Part shown: piece by piece, positions 1-10,536 of the stretch
Layout: the number at the start of each line of letters is the position of its first letter
Numbering within the stretch: position 1 is the stretch's first letter
NCBI GenBank assembly: GCA_018241785.1
Contig: JAFEDF010000175.1
Span: forward strand, 1 to 56,049
Direction: 5' to 3'
From: Pseudomonadota bacterium
GTDB lineage: Bacteria; Pseudomonadota; Gammaproteobacteria; Burkholderiales; Casimicrobiaceae
Length of the DNA: 56,049 bases
Position numbers and translations under genes: made by a program
Notes under the pieces: model-generated
Told to the model about the DNA's origin: nothing
Databases searched by the model: none
Seen by the model: only the letters and a program-made list of their open reading frames with translations

Positions 1-1938
1 GACGACCCCGACCACGAGGCGCGGCGTGGCTGGGATTCGGACTTCGTCCGCTTCTCGGTCACACCGTCGACCGCCATCGTCGCGAAGCTTCGCCAGTTCC
101 TCGCCGACGCGTCGCGTGAGCAGGTCCGGGCGTGGGACGACTCCATCCCCCGGCTGCAGACCGAGGTCGAGCGCGTGCGCGAGGTTCGCGAGGAGGCGGG
201 GCGCTACACGGCGATCCTCGAATACGAACTCCCGATGGAGGCGCGCCGCGCCGACGCGATCTTCCTCTTGCGCGAGAGCGTCGTCGTGATCGAGCTCAAG
301 GGCAAGTCGCGGCCGTCAGATGCCGACATCGATCAGGCGCATGCGTATGCGCGCGACCTGCGCTGCTATCACGCGGAGTGCGCGGAGCGCCAGGTCAACG
401 CGCTGCTGATCCCGACGCACGCCCGGGGTGACCTGGGAAGCGTGCGCGGCGTTCGCATCTGCGGCCCCGACGTCCTCGATCGGGTGGTCACCGAATACGA
501 CGTAGCGGGGTTCGGTGAGGTCGCCGATGCGCGACGGTTCCTGTCGAGCGACGCCTATCGCCCGTTGCCGACGCTCGTTGCCGCGGCGCGCGAGCTGTTC
601 CTGAAGGGGACGCTGCGGCGGATCAGGCAGGCTGCTGCGGCGACCGATGGCGCTGCCGACGCGATCGCTGCGATCGTGCATGAGGCGGCACGGACCCGCA
701 CGCGGCGGCTGGTGCTGCTTACCGGCGTTCCTGGTGCCGGCAAGACGCTCGTCGGCCTTCGCGTCGTGCACTCGCACTTCATCGACGACCTCGCGGTGCC
801 GAGAGCCCATGGCAAGCCGACTGCGCCGGCGGTATTCCTGTCGGGCAACGGAACCCTGGTCGAGGTGCTGCAATACGAGTTACGCGGTGCAGGAGGAGGG
901 GGTCGCACTTTCGTACGTGGCGTGAAGGACTACGTGCGCACCCACAACAGCCATGCGCGGCGCGTTCCTTCCGAGCACGTGCTGGTCTACGACGAGGCGC
1001 AGCGTGCCTACGATGCGGCGATGGTCGCCGAGAAACATCCGGAGATGGCGGAGACCGCGCGCTCCGAGCCCGAGCTATTTGTCGAGTTCGCCGAACGCAT
1101 TCCGGAGTGGTGCGTCGTCGTCGGCCTGATCGGCAGCGGGCAGGAGATTCACGTCGGTGAGGAAGGCGGGATCATCCAATGGACCGAGGCGATCGCCGAG
1201 TCACCTCGGCGCGCTGAATGGATCGTCCACGGCCCACCCGCTTTCGTCGAGGCGTTTCGCGATGTTCCTTACGATACCAAGGCGTCGCTCAACCTGAACC
1301 AGAGCCTGCGCTCGCATCTATCGTTCAGGGTGCACGAGTTCGTCGCCGGCATCGTTGCGGCGACACCTGCACCCCAGGTCACGCAGGCACAACTCGCAAA
1401 CGAGATCGCGATCGAAGGACACGACCTTCGCATCACGCGCGACCTCGATACCGCCAAGCACTATCTTCGCGAGCGCTACGCCGACGACCCCGACGCCCGC
1501 TTCGGGATCGCCGCATCGAGCCGCGACCGGGATCTCGTCCGGTTTGGCATCCCCAACGACTTCCAGTCGACGAAGCGATTGCACTACGGGCCCTGGTACG
1601 GCGACGACGAGGCGGCCGAAGGCGGCCACTCGTGCAGGCACCTGCGCGACTGCGTCACCGAATTCGGGGCCCAGGGATTGGAGCTCGACGCCGTGCTGCT
1701 GGGGTGGGGAACCGATTTCCGGTTCAAGGACGGCCGGTGGAACATCGACCGCGCGCGTAGTTACAGGCGCGGAGGACCGCCGGTGCACGATCCGTGGCAG
1801 CTCCGTGCCAACGCATACCGAGTGCTCCTTACGCGTGCGCGCGATGCCACGGTAGTGTTCGTGCCGCCGTTGACCGAGCTCGACGCGACCTGGGATTACC
1901 TGGTCCAGTGCGGATTCCGGAAGTTGGCTGGGCACTGA
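1..1938 (+). CDS. PD-(D/E)XK nuclease fused to SF1 helicase-like ATPase (DUF2075), 5' truncated
   Basis: The frame is open from base 1, so the gene starts outside the window and 645 codons are visible (numbered from base 1). Residues about 70-120 look like a PD-(D/E)XK nuclease of the RecB type: Asp85 in RADAI, then VVIELKGK with Glu98 and Lys100, then QAHAY giving the QxxxY motif (Gln112, Tyr116). A P-loop ATPase follows, with Walker A GVPGAGKT (about 242-249) and Walker B VLVYDEAQ (about 327-334). Near the C-terminus FGAQGLELDAVLL and YRVLLTRAR (about 605-613) resemble SF1 helicase motifs V and VI. This matches DUF2075 proteins. Nuclease-helicase fusions of this kind often act in DNA repair or phage defence; a defence role here is inference because the upstream context is missing. 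No partner gene lies downstream. Confidence 0.8.
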   Translation, partial: DDPDHEARRGWDSDFVRFSVTPSTAIVAKLRQFLADASREQVRAWDDSIPRLQTEVERVREVREEAGRYTAILEYELPMEARRADAIFLLRESVVVIELKGKSRPSDADIDQAHAYARDLRCYHAECAERQVNALLIPTHARGDLGSVRGVRICGPDVLDRVVTEYDVAGFGEVADARRFLSSDAYRPLPTLVAAARELFLKGTLRRIRQAAAATDGAADAIAAIVHEAARTRTRRLVLLTGVPGAGKTLVGLRVVHSHFIDDLAVPRAHGKPTAPAVFLSGNGTLVEVLQYELRGAGGGGRTFVRGVKDYVRTHNSHARRVPSEHVLVYDEAQRAYDAAMVAEKHPEMAETARSEPELFVEFAERIPEWCVVVGLIGSGQEIHVGEEGGIIQWTEAIAESPRRAEWIVHGPPAFVEAFRDVPYDTKASLNLNQSLRSHLSFRVHEFVAGIVAATPAPQVTQAQLANEIAIEGHDLRITRDLDTAKHYLRERYADDPDARFGIAASSRDRDLVRFGIPNDFQSTKRLHYGPWYGDDEAAEGGHSCRHLRDCVTEFGAQGLELDAVLLGWGTDFRFKDGRWNIDRARSYRRGGPPVHDPWQLRANAYRVLLTRARDATVVFVPPLTELDATWDYLVQCGFRKLAGH

Positions 1939-2001
1939 GGCCGCATCGCCGCCCAACGGCACTGCCGCGGCGGCTGCTCGAGCTCGCGCGGTCGTTCGGA
2001 G

Positions 2002-2030
2002 TCAACACGCTCTGCCGGCGGTTGTAGGAT
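2002..2030 (+). promoter_or_regulatory. Candidate sigma70 promoter for the PLP enzyme/ABC operon
   Basis: TCAACA at 2002-2007 is 17 bp from TAGGAT at 2025-2030, a fair -35/-10 pair. It lies in the 192-base gap after the helicase gene and about 100 bases before the first gene of the operon. Nothing else recognisable is in the gap except a short GCCGAC-type repetition near 2045-2060. Confidence 0.4.
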
Positions 2031-2130
2031 ATGCAGATACTGACGTCGACGCCGACGCCGACAGAGCTGTCCAGTCCGGTCCGCACGCCCTTCGACCTCG
2101 TGCACCGTAATCCCGTAGCGATGCTCGATC

Positions 2131-3276
2131 TTGCGACCTGACCCCCCCACCCCGCGTAACCTTCCCACCCCGGCGGCGCTGATCGACGTGCCGCGGATGC
2201 GCGACAACATCATGCGCATGCAGGAGCGCATGAACGCGCTCGGCGTGAGGCTTCGCCCGCACGCCAAGACCTCGAAGTGCATCCCGGTGGTTCGTGCGCA
2301 GCTCGAGGCTGGCGGGCAGGGGATCACGGTGTCGACGCTGAAGGAAGCCGAAGTGTTCTTCGCGGCGGGGATCGCTGACATCGTCTACGCGGTGGGCATC
2401 GATGCCGCCAAGCTGCCGCGCGCGCTGGCGCTGCGGCGAAGCGGCTGCGACCTTCGGATCGTCACCGACAGCGTCGCCGGCGTGCGCGCGATCGCGAGCT
2501 TCGGCGCCGCGCAGGCCGAGGCGTTCGAGGTGTGGATCGAGGTCGACGTCGACGGCCACCGCTCGGGCATTCCACCCGACGGCGCCGAATTGCTGACGGT
2601 CGGGCGCGCGCTCCACGATGGCGGCATGCGCGTCGGAGGGGTCCTCGCACACGCCGGGGCGAGCTACGAAGCGCATGAGCCCGAGGCGCTGCGCGCGATC
2701 GCCGAAGCCGAGCGCGCGGGGACGGTCCGCGCCGCCGATCGCCTGCGCGAGGCGGGGCTGCCCTGTCCGGTGGTGAGCGTGGGCTCGACGCCGACCGCGT
2801 TTTCGGCGCGACGCCTCGACGGCGTCACCGAGGTCCGCGCCGGGGTCTACGTGTTCTTCGACCTCGTCATGCACAACGTCGGAGTCTGCCGGATGGACGA
2901 AATCGCGCTGTCGGTGCTCACCACGGTGATCGGCCATCAGGAGGAGAAGGGCTGGGCGATCGTCGATGCCGGCTGGATGGCGATGAGCCGCGATCGCGGC
3001 ACGCGCGAGCAGCAGCGCGATTTCGGTTACGGTCAGGTGTGCGACGAGCACGGCGCACCGATCGACGGCTACCTTCTCGCGAGCGCCAACCAGGAGCACG
3101 GCATCGTCTGCTGCAGCGAACGCGTCGACCGCGGGATCGCTGCCCGCTTTCCGATCGGCACGCGGCTTCGCATCCTTCCGAACCACACCTGCGCGACGGC
3201 GGCGCAGCACCCGGAGTTTCGCGCGATGCTTGCGAACGGTGAGGTCGAGACCTGGCCGCGCTTTTACGGCTGGTGA
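2131..3276 (+). CDS. DSD1/D-threonine aldolase family PLP-dependent lyase
   Basis: The 381-aa protein has the alanine-racemase-like N-terminal barrel of the D-threonine aldolase/D-serine dehydratase family. The PLP lysine is Lys46 in RPHAKTSK. Near the C-terminus NHTC gives His352 and Cys354. From memory, this His-x-Cys pair resembles the Zn site of eukaryotic D-serine dehydratase more than the His-x-Asp of D-threonine aldolase. The likely reaction is cleavage or dehydration of a D-beta-hydroxy amino acid; the exact substrate is unknown. The start is taken as TTG 2131 because the family-conserved LPTPAALID lies just after it; the next ATG (2197) would remove that segment, and a stop lies at 2116. 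The stop overlaps the permease GTG by four bases (GTGA), so the genes are probably translationally coupled. Confidence 0.85.
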   Translation: MRPDPPTPRNLPTPAALIDVPRMRDNIMRMQERMNALGVRLRPHAKTSKCIPVVRAQLEAGGQGITVSTLKEAEVFFAAGIADIVYAVGIDAAKLPRALALRRSGCDLRIVTDSVAGVRAIASFGAAQAEAFEVWIEVDVDGHRSGIPPDGAELLTVGRALHDGGMRVGGVLAHAGASYEAHEPEALRAIAEAERAGTVRAADRLREAGLPCPVVSVGSTPTAFSARRLDGVTEVRAGVYVFFDLVMHNVGVCRMDEIALSVLTTVIGHQEEKGWAIVDAGWMAMSRDRGTREQQRDFGYGQVCDEHGAPIDGYLLASANQEHGIVCCSERVDRGIAARFPIGTRLRILPNHTCATAAQHPEFRAMLANGEVETWPRFYGW

Positions 3277-4970
3277 TCGGGCGGGTCGACCGGATGCAGC
3301 GGCGCCGTTCGCTGAGACCGTACGCCGTCTACGGGGTGATCGCGCTCTTTCTCGCGATCTTCCTCGTCGTCCCGGTGGCCGAGGTGATCCTCGTCGCCTT
3401 TCAGGACGCGCACACCGGGGCGGTGACGGTCGTCAACTTCCAGGACTTCTTCGCCAACGGCCTCTTTCGCGAGTCGTTCTTCAACTCGCTCTACGTCGCC
3501 TGTGTCTCGGTGGTGATTGCGTCCGCCTTTGCGCTGCCGCTCGCCTACTTCACGAGCCGCTTCAATTTCTCGGGCTCGGTGCTCATTCAGACGCTGTCGT
3601 TCATTCCGCTCCTGATGCCGCCCTTCATCGGGGCGATCGCCATGCAGTTGCTGCTCGGAGCCAACGGCAGCGTCAACCTGCTCCTGCGCCAGCACTTCGG
3701 TTTCACGATCCCGTTCATGGAGGGTCTGAACGGGGTGATCCTGGTCGACAGCATCCACTACTTCCCGTTCATCCTGATCAATCTCGCGGCGAGCCTCGCC
3801 AACATCGACCGTTCGATGGAGGAGGCGGCGCAGTCGCTTGGCTCGAGCGGCCTCCGGCTGTTTCGAAGAATCGTCTTTCCGCTGTCGATGCCGGGCTTCG
3901 TCGCCGGCGCGTCGCTCGTGTTCGTCAAGGTGTTCGACGACCTCGGCACGCCGCTCCTCCTCAACGTGACGAAGCTCCTGCCGGTGCAGGCGTATCTGCG
4001 CGTGACGTCGATCGGGATCACGGATCCGATGGGATACGTGATCTCGTGCATCCTGGTGGCCTTTTCCGTCTTCGCGATGTGGGTGGCCTTTCTCGGCATG
4101 CGCGGCAAGGACTACGCGACGGTCCAGCGCGGAGGCGGCGGCCTCGCCAAGCGCAACCTTGGCCCGATGGAATCGGCCGCCTGCTACGCGGTGGTGCTGT
4201 TGATCCTCGTGATCGTGCTCGCTCCGCACGCGTGGCTGCTGCTCCTGTCTTTCGCGACGGTGTGGTCGTTCAGCGTGCTGCCGAGCGCGTACACGTTCGC
4301 GCACTATCACTCGGCCTTCACCACGGCAATCGGCTTCATCCTGAACACCGTCCTCTACGCCGGGCTCGCTGCGCTGATCGACGTCTTGATCGGCACGGCG
4401 ATCGCCTACCTCGGCCAGCGCACCGAGATCCGCTTTCGCAAGTGGCTCGATCACGTCGCAAGCGCCGCGCTCGCGATCCCGGGTGTCGTGATCGGCATCG
4501 GCTATCTGCGCGCGTTCAACAGCGTCGAGATGCCCTTTTCCGACCAGTCGATGGCAACCTGGTGGGGAGTGCTCGTGGTCGCGCTCTCGGTGCGGCGCCT
4601 GCCCTATGCGCTGCGCTCGTGCGTGGCGGGGCTGCAGCAGATTCCAGTCTCGCTCGAAGAGGCTTCGCAGAACCTCGGCGCGACCTCGTTTCGGACGATC
4701 CTGCGCATCGTCGCGCCGCTGATGAGCGGAGCGCTCGCCGCGGCCTTCGTCACCAGCTTCGCAACGGCGGCGGTCGAGCTCTCGGCGACGCTGATGCTGG
4801 TCTCGAGAGACGCCGATGCGCCAATCTCCTACGGCATCTATCTCTTCATGCAGACGGTATCCGGCCGCGGAAGCGGCGCGGCGCTCGGCATCATCGCCGT
4901 GCTGATCGTCGGCATCGCCACGTTCGTGTCGCATCGGCTGCTGGCCGGCGCCAGGAGCCGGGTCGCCTAG
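3273..4970 (+). CDS. ABC importer permease, two fused inner-membrane domains (FbpB-like)
   Basis: The 565-aa polytopic protein carries two copies of the binding-protein-dependent permease domain, the arrangement of Fe(III)/FbpB and 2-aminoethylphosphonate-type permeases. Two EAA loops that dock the ATPase are visible: EEAAQSLGSSGLRLFRRI (about 185-205) and EEASQNLGATSFRTILRI (about 460-480). Membrane segments begin near residue 18. GTG 3273 overlaps the upstream stop; ATG 3294 is an alternative start. The ATPase gene follows 12 bases downstream. Iron is the family default, but linkage to a PLP lyase suggests an organic or amino-acid-like substrate (inference). Confidence 0.88.
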   Translation: MIGRVDRMQRRRSLRPYAVYGVIALFLAIFLVVPVAEVILVAFQDAHTGAVTVVNFQDFFANGLFRESFFNSLYVACVSVVIASAFALPLAYFTSRFNFSGSVLIQTLSFIPLLMPPFIGAIAMQLLLGANGSVNLLLRQHFGFTIPFMEGLNGVILVDSIHYFPFILINLAASLANIDRSMEEAAQSLGSSGLRLFRRIVFPLSMPGFVAGASLVFVKVFDDLGTPLLLNVTKLLPVQAYLRVTSIGITDPMGYVISCILVAFSVFAMWVAFLGMRGKDYATVQRGGGGLAKRNLGPMESAACYAVVLLILVIVLAPHAWLLLLSFATVWSFSVLPSAYTFAHYHSAFTTAIGFILNTVLYAGLAALIDVLIGTAIAYLGQRTEIRFRKWLDHVASAALAIPGVVIGIGYLRAFNSVEMPFSDQSMATWWGVLVVALSVRRLPYALRSCVAGLQQIPVSLEEASQNLGATSFRTILRIVAPLMSGALAAAFVTSFATAAVELSATLMLVSRDADAPISYGIYLFMQTVSGRGSGAALGIIAVLIVGIATFVSHRLLAGARSRVA

Positions 4971-4982
4971 CTTTTCGGGAAC

Positions 4983-6155
<1,173 letters not shown>

Positions 6156-6179
6156 CCAGACCCGTCGCTGGCCGCCTCC

Positions 6180-6209
6180 TGTCAGGACGGTGCGGCTTCG
6201 CAGTATCAT
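6180..6209 (+). promoter_or_regulatory. Possible internal promoter for the binding-protein gene
   Basis: TATCAT at 6204-6209 is preceded after 18 bp by TGTCAG at 6180-6185. It sits in the 82-base gap after the ATPase gene. An extra promoter would let the periplasmic binding protein be made in excess over the membrane parts. The match is weak. Confidence 0.3.
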
Positions 6210-6237
6210 TGAGAAAATTCCACGGGGGGGATTCACG

Positions 6238-7590
6238 ATGACGATCATCCGCGAAAACTGGCGGCGGGTTCTGGCGGCCGCTGCTGCGGCGGCAGGCATG
6301 CTTCTGACCGCAGCAACGGCGTCGGCGGCCGGGAACGATCTCGTGATCGTCACGTCGTTCGCACCCGATCAGACCAAGGTTTTCAAGGATGCCTTCCAGA
6401 AAGAGCATCCCGACGTCAATCTGAACATCATCAACAAGGGCACCGCCGAAGGCGTCAAGTATCTGCAGGAGACCGCGAGCAACAACAAGACCGATCTCTT
6501 CTGGGTCTCGTCGCCGGACGCCTTCGAGGTCCTGAAGGACGCCAAGCTGCTCGAGAAGTACAAGCCGGCCGCGATGGGCGACGCGAAGAGCATCAGCGGC
6601 TTCCCGATCGACGATCCCGACGGCTACTTTCACGGGTTCGCGCTCTCGGGCTACGGGTTCATGTGGAACACGCGCTACCTCGACTCCTACAAGCTGCCCG
6701 TGCCGCAGACCTGGGACGACCTCACCAAGCCGATCTACTTCAAGCACCTCGGCATCTCGTCGCCGTCGCGCTCGGGGACCACGCACCTCGAAGTGGAGAC
6801 GATCCTGCAGGGCGAGGGCTGGAACAAGGGCTGGGCCACCGTCAAGAGGATGGCGGGCAATGCAGCGCAGATCTCGAGCCGCAGCTTCGGTGTGCCCGAA
6901 GGCGTCGACAGCGGCGAGTTCGGCATCGGGATCGTGATCGACTATTTCGGCTTCACCTCCAAGGCGGCGGGGTTCCCGGTGGAGTTTCACTACCCGCCCG
7001 GCACGACGCTGGTGCCGGCGACGATCGGCGTGGTGGCCAACGCTCCCAATCCGAACGCCGCGCACGCGTTCGTCGATTTCGTCCTCTCGCCGGCGGGCCA
7101 GAAGCTCCTCTTCAACCCGAAGGTGATGCGCTTGCCGGTGAACGAATCCGTCTACAAGGACGCTCCCGCAGGCATTCCCAACCCGTTCGCCGGGCAGATC
7201 AAGGCGAGCGTGCACTTCAACTCGGATCTCTCCCAGGGGCGCTACAACGTCGTCAACTCGCTCTACGACGTCATGATCACGTACCGCTTCTCGGAGTTGC
7301 AGGCCGCGGTGAAGGCCATCGACGACGCTCAGGCCGCCCTCGACAAGAAGCCCAACCCCGAAGCGGCGAAACTTCTCGATGAGGCGCGCTCACTCGCCTT
7401 CGGCGTGCCGATCTCGGATCATGAGGCCGGCGATCACGCCTTCAATGCGATCTTCACCGTGAAGCACAAGAAGGCCACCGACAAGGCAACCGGCCGGCAG
7501 GCCGAAGTCGAGAAGGACTGGGACGCCAAGACCGTCGCCAACTACGCGAAGGCGGTCGAGCTCGCCGGCAAGGCCAAGTCGATGCCGTGA
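6238..7590 (+). CDS. Periplasmic ABC substrate-binding protein (Fe(III)/phosphonate-type family)
   Basis: The 450-aa protein starts with a signal peptide (basic MTIIRENWRR, an alanine-rich core, cleavage near ATASAAG), followed by the mature N-terminus DLVIVTSFAPDQT. That fold and the later YPPGTTLVPATIGVV are typical of extracellular solute-binding family 1 proteins used by Fe(III) and 2-aminoethylphosphonate importers. ATG 6238 is preferred over an upstream in-frame GTG (6190) because it begins the signal peptide and has a G-run ribosome site at 6224-6230. The C-terminal ~100 residues are Lys/Ala/Asp-rich and extend beyond the usual domain. It is the fourth gene of the lyase-ABC cluster; the ligand cannot be read from the sequence. 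Confidence 0.87.
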   Translation: MTIIRENWRRVLAAAAAAAGMLLTAATASAAGNDLVIVTSFAPDQTKVFKDAFQKEHPDVNLNIINKGTAEGVKYLQETASNNKTDLFWVSSPDAFEVLKDAKLLEKYKPAAMGDAKSISGFPIDDPDGYFHGFALSGYGFMWNTRYLDSYKLPVPQTWDDLTKPIYFKHLGISSPSRSGTTHLEVETILQGEGWNKGWATVKRMAGNAAQISSRSFGVPEGVDSGEFGIGIVIDYFGFTSKAAGFPVEFHYPPGTTLVPATIGVVANAPNPNAAHAFVDFVLSPAGQKLLFNPKVMRLPVNESVYKDAPAGIPNPFAGQIKASVHFNSDLSQGRYNVVNSLYDVMITYRFSELQAAVKAIDDAQAALDKKPNPEAAKLLDEARSLAFGVPISDHEAGDHAFNAIFTVKHKKATDKATGRQAEVEKDWDAKTVANYAKAVELAGKAKSMP

Positions 7591-7591
7591 C

Positions 7592-7613
7592 GGGCAGCGG
7601 CAAAGCGCCGCCC
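7592..7613. terminator. GC hairpin between convergent genes
   Basis: GGGC and GCCC arms enclose GCG/CGC inner pairs with one mismatch and a six-base loop. It lies in the 30-base gap between the binding-protein gene and the convergent patatin gene, so it could serve both strands. There is no T-tract. Confidence 0.4.
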
Positions 7614-7620
7614 GGTTGCG

Positions 7621-9819
7621 TCACGGACGGCCGAGGTAGAGGTAGGCGCTGCGGTTGCCGTCGGCGGCCCACCCATATCCCAGGTACAGGGGCCCAAGCA
7701 GCGTGTCGGCGGCGAGGAACGCCGAGACCGACTTGAGGAATCCCGTCGGGCTGCCGGGAACCAGTGGCCGTTCCATGCGGCCGGCTTCGAGTGATCCTCC
7801 GGCGTAGAGACCGTCGATGAACGGTGCCTTGAGCAGCTTGTAGGCATAGACCGCGCGTCCGAAGACGAGCTGCTCGCCGACCAGCGCTCCGGTCGGATAG
7901 CCCGATTGCTGGAGGAAGCCTCCCCACTGGAACATGTCGTAGCGCGGCAGGCGATCGTTGCCGAGGGCGGTCCCGACGCGCGCGGTGACGCTCAACGTGT
8001 GCGGGCCGGCCGACGTCGCGGCGGTGACGTCGGCGTCCCACTTCCGGTAGCTCGCGTCGGCGCCGAGCGCCTTGGTTGACGCGAACAGGTGGCTCGACGC
8101 GGCGATCCCGTTGCGCGGGAAATTGAGGCTGTCGAGTTGATCGAACACCACCTGCGCCGTGAGCGCGCCTCGACGAACGCGTCCGGGTGGGGCGAGCGCT
8201 TCGGGTCCGGTGTCGAGATCCGCGTGTAACGTCCCTGTGAGAATGCCGAGCCGCGCTTCGCCGTACTTCGTGAAATCGGAGCCGACGTCGAACCCGATGT
8301 CCGAGGTGCGCAGCTTGTAGCGGGCGATGTGCTCGGAGCCTTCGTACAGGTCCTCCGTGCGCCGTTCGATCTCGAGGCGGGGCGCGACGAACAGGTAATC
8401 GCGCGTCTCGAGGGGCTGGTAGAACTCCGTCGCAAGCCGGCTCGTCCGTCCGACCTGAGCATCGGTCCGCCATTCCGCACCGAGTTCGTTCACCCACGTT
8501 CGTCGATAGCTCGTCGCGAGATTGAAGAACGAGTCTCCCTGCAGATCGGATCCGAGCCCGAGCCCGAAGCGAAGATAGTTCGGTCCCCATGCCTTCTCGA
8601 CGGCGTCGACATCGAGCACGCGCTTGCCGGCCTCCTCGACCACGCGGTAGTTGAGCCGTTCGAAGTCGCCGGTCCCGTACAGGCGACGCATGTCGTCGTC
8701 GAGCGTGGCCTGGTCGAGCGGTGCATGGACTTTGGTTTCGAGCTCGCCGCGAAGGACATCGACATTCACTCGCTGCAGCGGTCGAAAGCGGATCTCGTCG
8801 ATCGGTCGCGTATCGGGTGGTGTGACCGCGATCCGGTGCCTGCTCCAAGCCGCGTAGGCCGCGGCGTTGTCGCTTAGCGCCTCGAGCTTCGACGCCACCT
8901 TCCATGCGGCCGCCTCACCGAACGGTACCGCCTTCGGCAAGTGGTCGAAGTCCGCTGCCGAGAACTCACCGAGCTCGGGCTCGATCAGGATGTCGGTCGG
9001 TTTCAGGGAAGCGATCGATTCCCGCACGTTCTGCTCGGTGAGGATGTTGACCATCTGTGCGGTGACACCGAGGACGGAGCCGACCTGGTCGCGCCTGAGC
9101 AGCGGCGTTCCGAGGTTCACCGCAATGATGACGTCGGCGCCCATCCTGCGCGCGACGTCGACCGGCAGATTGTCGGTGAGCCCGCCGTCGACCAGCAGGC
9201 GGCCATCGATCTCGGCCGGCGCAACGACACCGGGAACCGACATGCTGGCGCGCATTGCCTGCGCGAGCTCGCCGCTGGCGAAAACGACCGGCTTGCCGGT
9301 GACGAGGTCGGTCGCGACGGCGCGGAAGGGGATCGGGAGTTGATCGAAGTTCCGATACCCGCCGGCTAGGGCAAGCCGCCGCAGCACGGTCTCCAGCTGC
9401 ACGCCGCTGACGAGCCCTTTCTGCACGAGCACCTCGCCGCGGTCGCTCAAGCCGAGCTCGAGCCCGAAGAGGATCGAGCGGTCGTCGATCTTTCGATGGA
9501 TCGATTGATCCTTGCGCGGCGGTGACTCGTTGAAAAGGAAATCGGTCGTGATCGTTTCGAGGAGCGAGGTCATCTCGGGGACGGTCATGCCGGACGCATA
9601 GGCGCCGCCGACGAGCGAGCCCATGCTCGTGCCCACGATGCAATCGATCGGCACCCGGAGCGCTTCGAGAACCTTGATCACGCCGACGTGCGCCGCGCCG
9701 CGCGCTCCTCCGCCGGACAGCACCAGGCAGACCTTCGGTCGCGCATTGGCCGCGGCGCTCCAGGCAACGGTCGTGGCCGCAAGCAACGCGCACAGCGCGC
9801 TTCGAAACCAGAGGTTCAT
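7621..9819 (-). CDS. Patatin-like phospholipase with POTRA and beta-barrel (type Vd autotransporter, PlpD-like)
   Basis: The 732-aa protein has a signal peptide (cleavage near ANA-RPK) and a patatin domain with oxyanion loop GGGARG (36-41), nucleophile elbow GTSMG (Ser65) and catalytic Asp in LVDGGLTDN (about 217). After residue ~310 comes a POTRA-like segment (IDEIRFRPLQRVNVDVLRGE) and then a barrel with repeated aromatic/beta patterns to the C-terminus. Domain order and length match Pseudomonas PlpD. The likely role is a secreted or surface lipase acting on phospholipid. ATG 9819 is chosen over GTG 9828 because it starts the signal peptide. It is the last gene of the long minus-strand run, 58 bases after its neighbour. 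Confidence 0.88.
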   Translation of the reverse strand: MNLWFRSALCALLAATTVAWSAAANARPKVCLVLSGGGARGAAHVGVIKVLEALRVPIDCIVGTSMGSLVGGAYASGMTVPEMTSLLETITTDFLFNESPPRKDQSIHRKIDDRSILFGLELGLSDRGEVLVQKGLVSGVQLETVLRRLALAGGYRNFDQLPIPFRAVATDLVTGKPVVFASGELAQAMRASMSVPGVVAPAEIDGRLLVDGGLTDNLPVDVARRMGADVIIAVNLGTPLLRRDQVGSVLGVTAQMVNILTEQNVRESIASLKPTDILIEPELGEFSAADFDHLPKAVPFGEAAAWKVASKLEALSDNAAAYAAWSRHRIAVTPPDTRPIDEIRFRPLQRVNVDVLRGELETKVHAPLDQATLDDDMRRLYGTGDFERLNYRVVEEAGKRVLDVDAVEKAWGPNYLRFGLGLGSDLQGDSFFNLATSYRRTWVNELGAEWRTDAQVGRTSRLATEFYQPLETRDYLFVAPRLEIERRTEDLYEGSEHIARYKLRTSDIGFDVGSDFTKYGEARLGILTGTLHADLDTGPEALAPPGRVRRGALTAQVVFDQLDSLNFPRNGIAASSHLFASTKALGADASYRKWDADVTAATSAGPHTLSVTARVGTALGNDRLPRYDMFQWGGFLQQSGYPTGALVGEQLVFGRAVYAYKLLKAPFIDGLYAGGSLEAGRMERPLVPGSPTGFLKSVSAFLAADTLLGPLYLGYGWAADGNRSAYLYLGRP

Positions 9820-9877
9820 CGCAGGCACGGCGCGCGATGTGCTCGTCGACGCACCGGCGACTGCCCGGCCAGCGACG

Positions 9878-10474
9878 CTACTTCCGTGCGTTGACAGGCT
9901 CGACCGAAATCGCCAGCGCTTCGACGTAGGTTGCTTCGACGCGATCGCCCACCTTCGCGAGCTTGAACTGCTCCGGGTCCGCCACCCTGACTTCGATCGT
10001 CCGCTTCGGGCCGCGAAGCGTCGCGACTTGCGTGCTCGGGTCGAGCGCGATGATCTCGGCTGAGACGCGAACCTCGCGGCCGGCCCCGGCCGCGGGCCGC
10101 TCTCCCGGTTTCGCCTTGATGCCCCCTGCGGACTCGACGCGCGCCACGGGCCCGCCGTCGGCCTTCCTGAGCTCGAGGGTGACGGCCTGGACGTAGCGGG
10201 CGGCGACGCGGTCGCCGACCTTGATCCGGTCGAAATTCCTGACCTCGGGCCCGACTTCGATGGTGTTCATCTGCCCGCCGGGCATCCTGAGCGTGACGCT
10301 GCGGTGAGCCTTGTCGATGGCCGCAACCGACGCGACGATTTCGACGGCGCTCGACACCGACCGCATGCCGGGTGCGCTGGTCTGCGTCGACACCGCGCCC
10401 CCGGTCTGGGCAGCGGCCCACGGCGTGAGCGAAACGAGTGCGGCGAATGCCGCGGCCTGGGCGAACCTTGCCAT
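9878..10474 (-). CDS. Exported protein of unknown function with two similar halves
   Basis: The 198-aa protein has a signal peptide (MARFAQAAAFAALVSLTPWAAAQ) and no family I recognise. Two related segments are visible: one around VTLRMPGGQMNTIEVGPE..FDRIKVGDRVAARYVQAV, the other around ATLRGPKRTIEVRVADPE..LAKVGDRVEATYVEAL. It therefore looks like an internal duplication of a small beta-rich unit of about 70 residues. ATG 10474 is chosen because AGGAG lies just upstream and the signal peptide begins there. It sits 62 bases after the sulfatase gene. A periplasmic location is inferred. Confidence 0.7.
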   Translation of the reverse strand: MARFAQAAAFAALVSLTPWAAAQTGGAVSTQTSAPGMRSVSSAVEIVASVAAIDKAHRSVTLRMPGGQMNTIEVGPEVRNFDRIKVGDRVAARYVQAVTLELRKADGGPVARVESAGGIKAKPGERPAAGAGREVRVSAEIIALDPSTQVATLRGPKRTIEVRVADPEQFKLAKVGDRVEATYVEALAISVEPVNARK

Positions 10475-10536
10475 GACGGGGTCTCCTGGTGGGCGGGTCG
10501 ACGAGTGCGGATGGACGATTCGTGCGGCGAGCGCCA

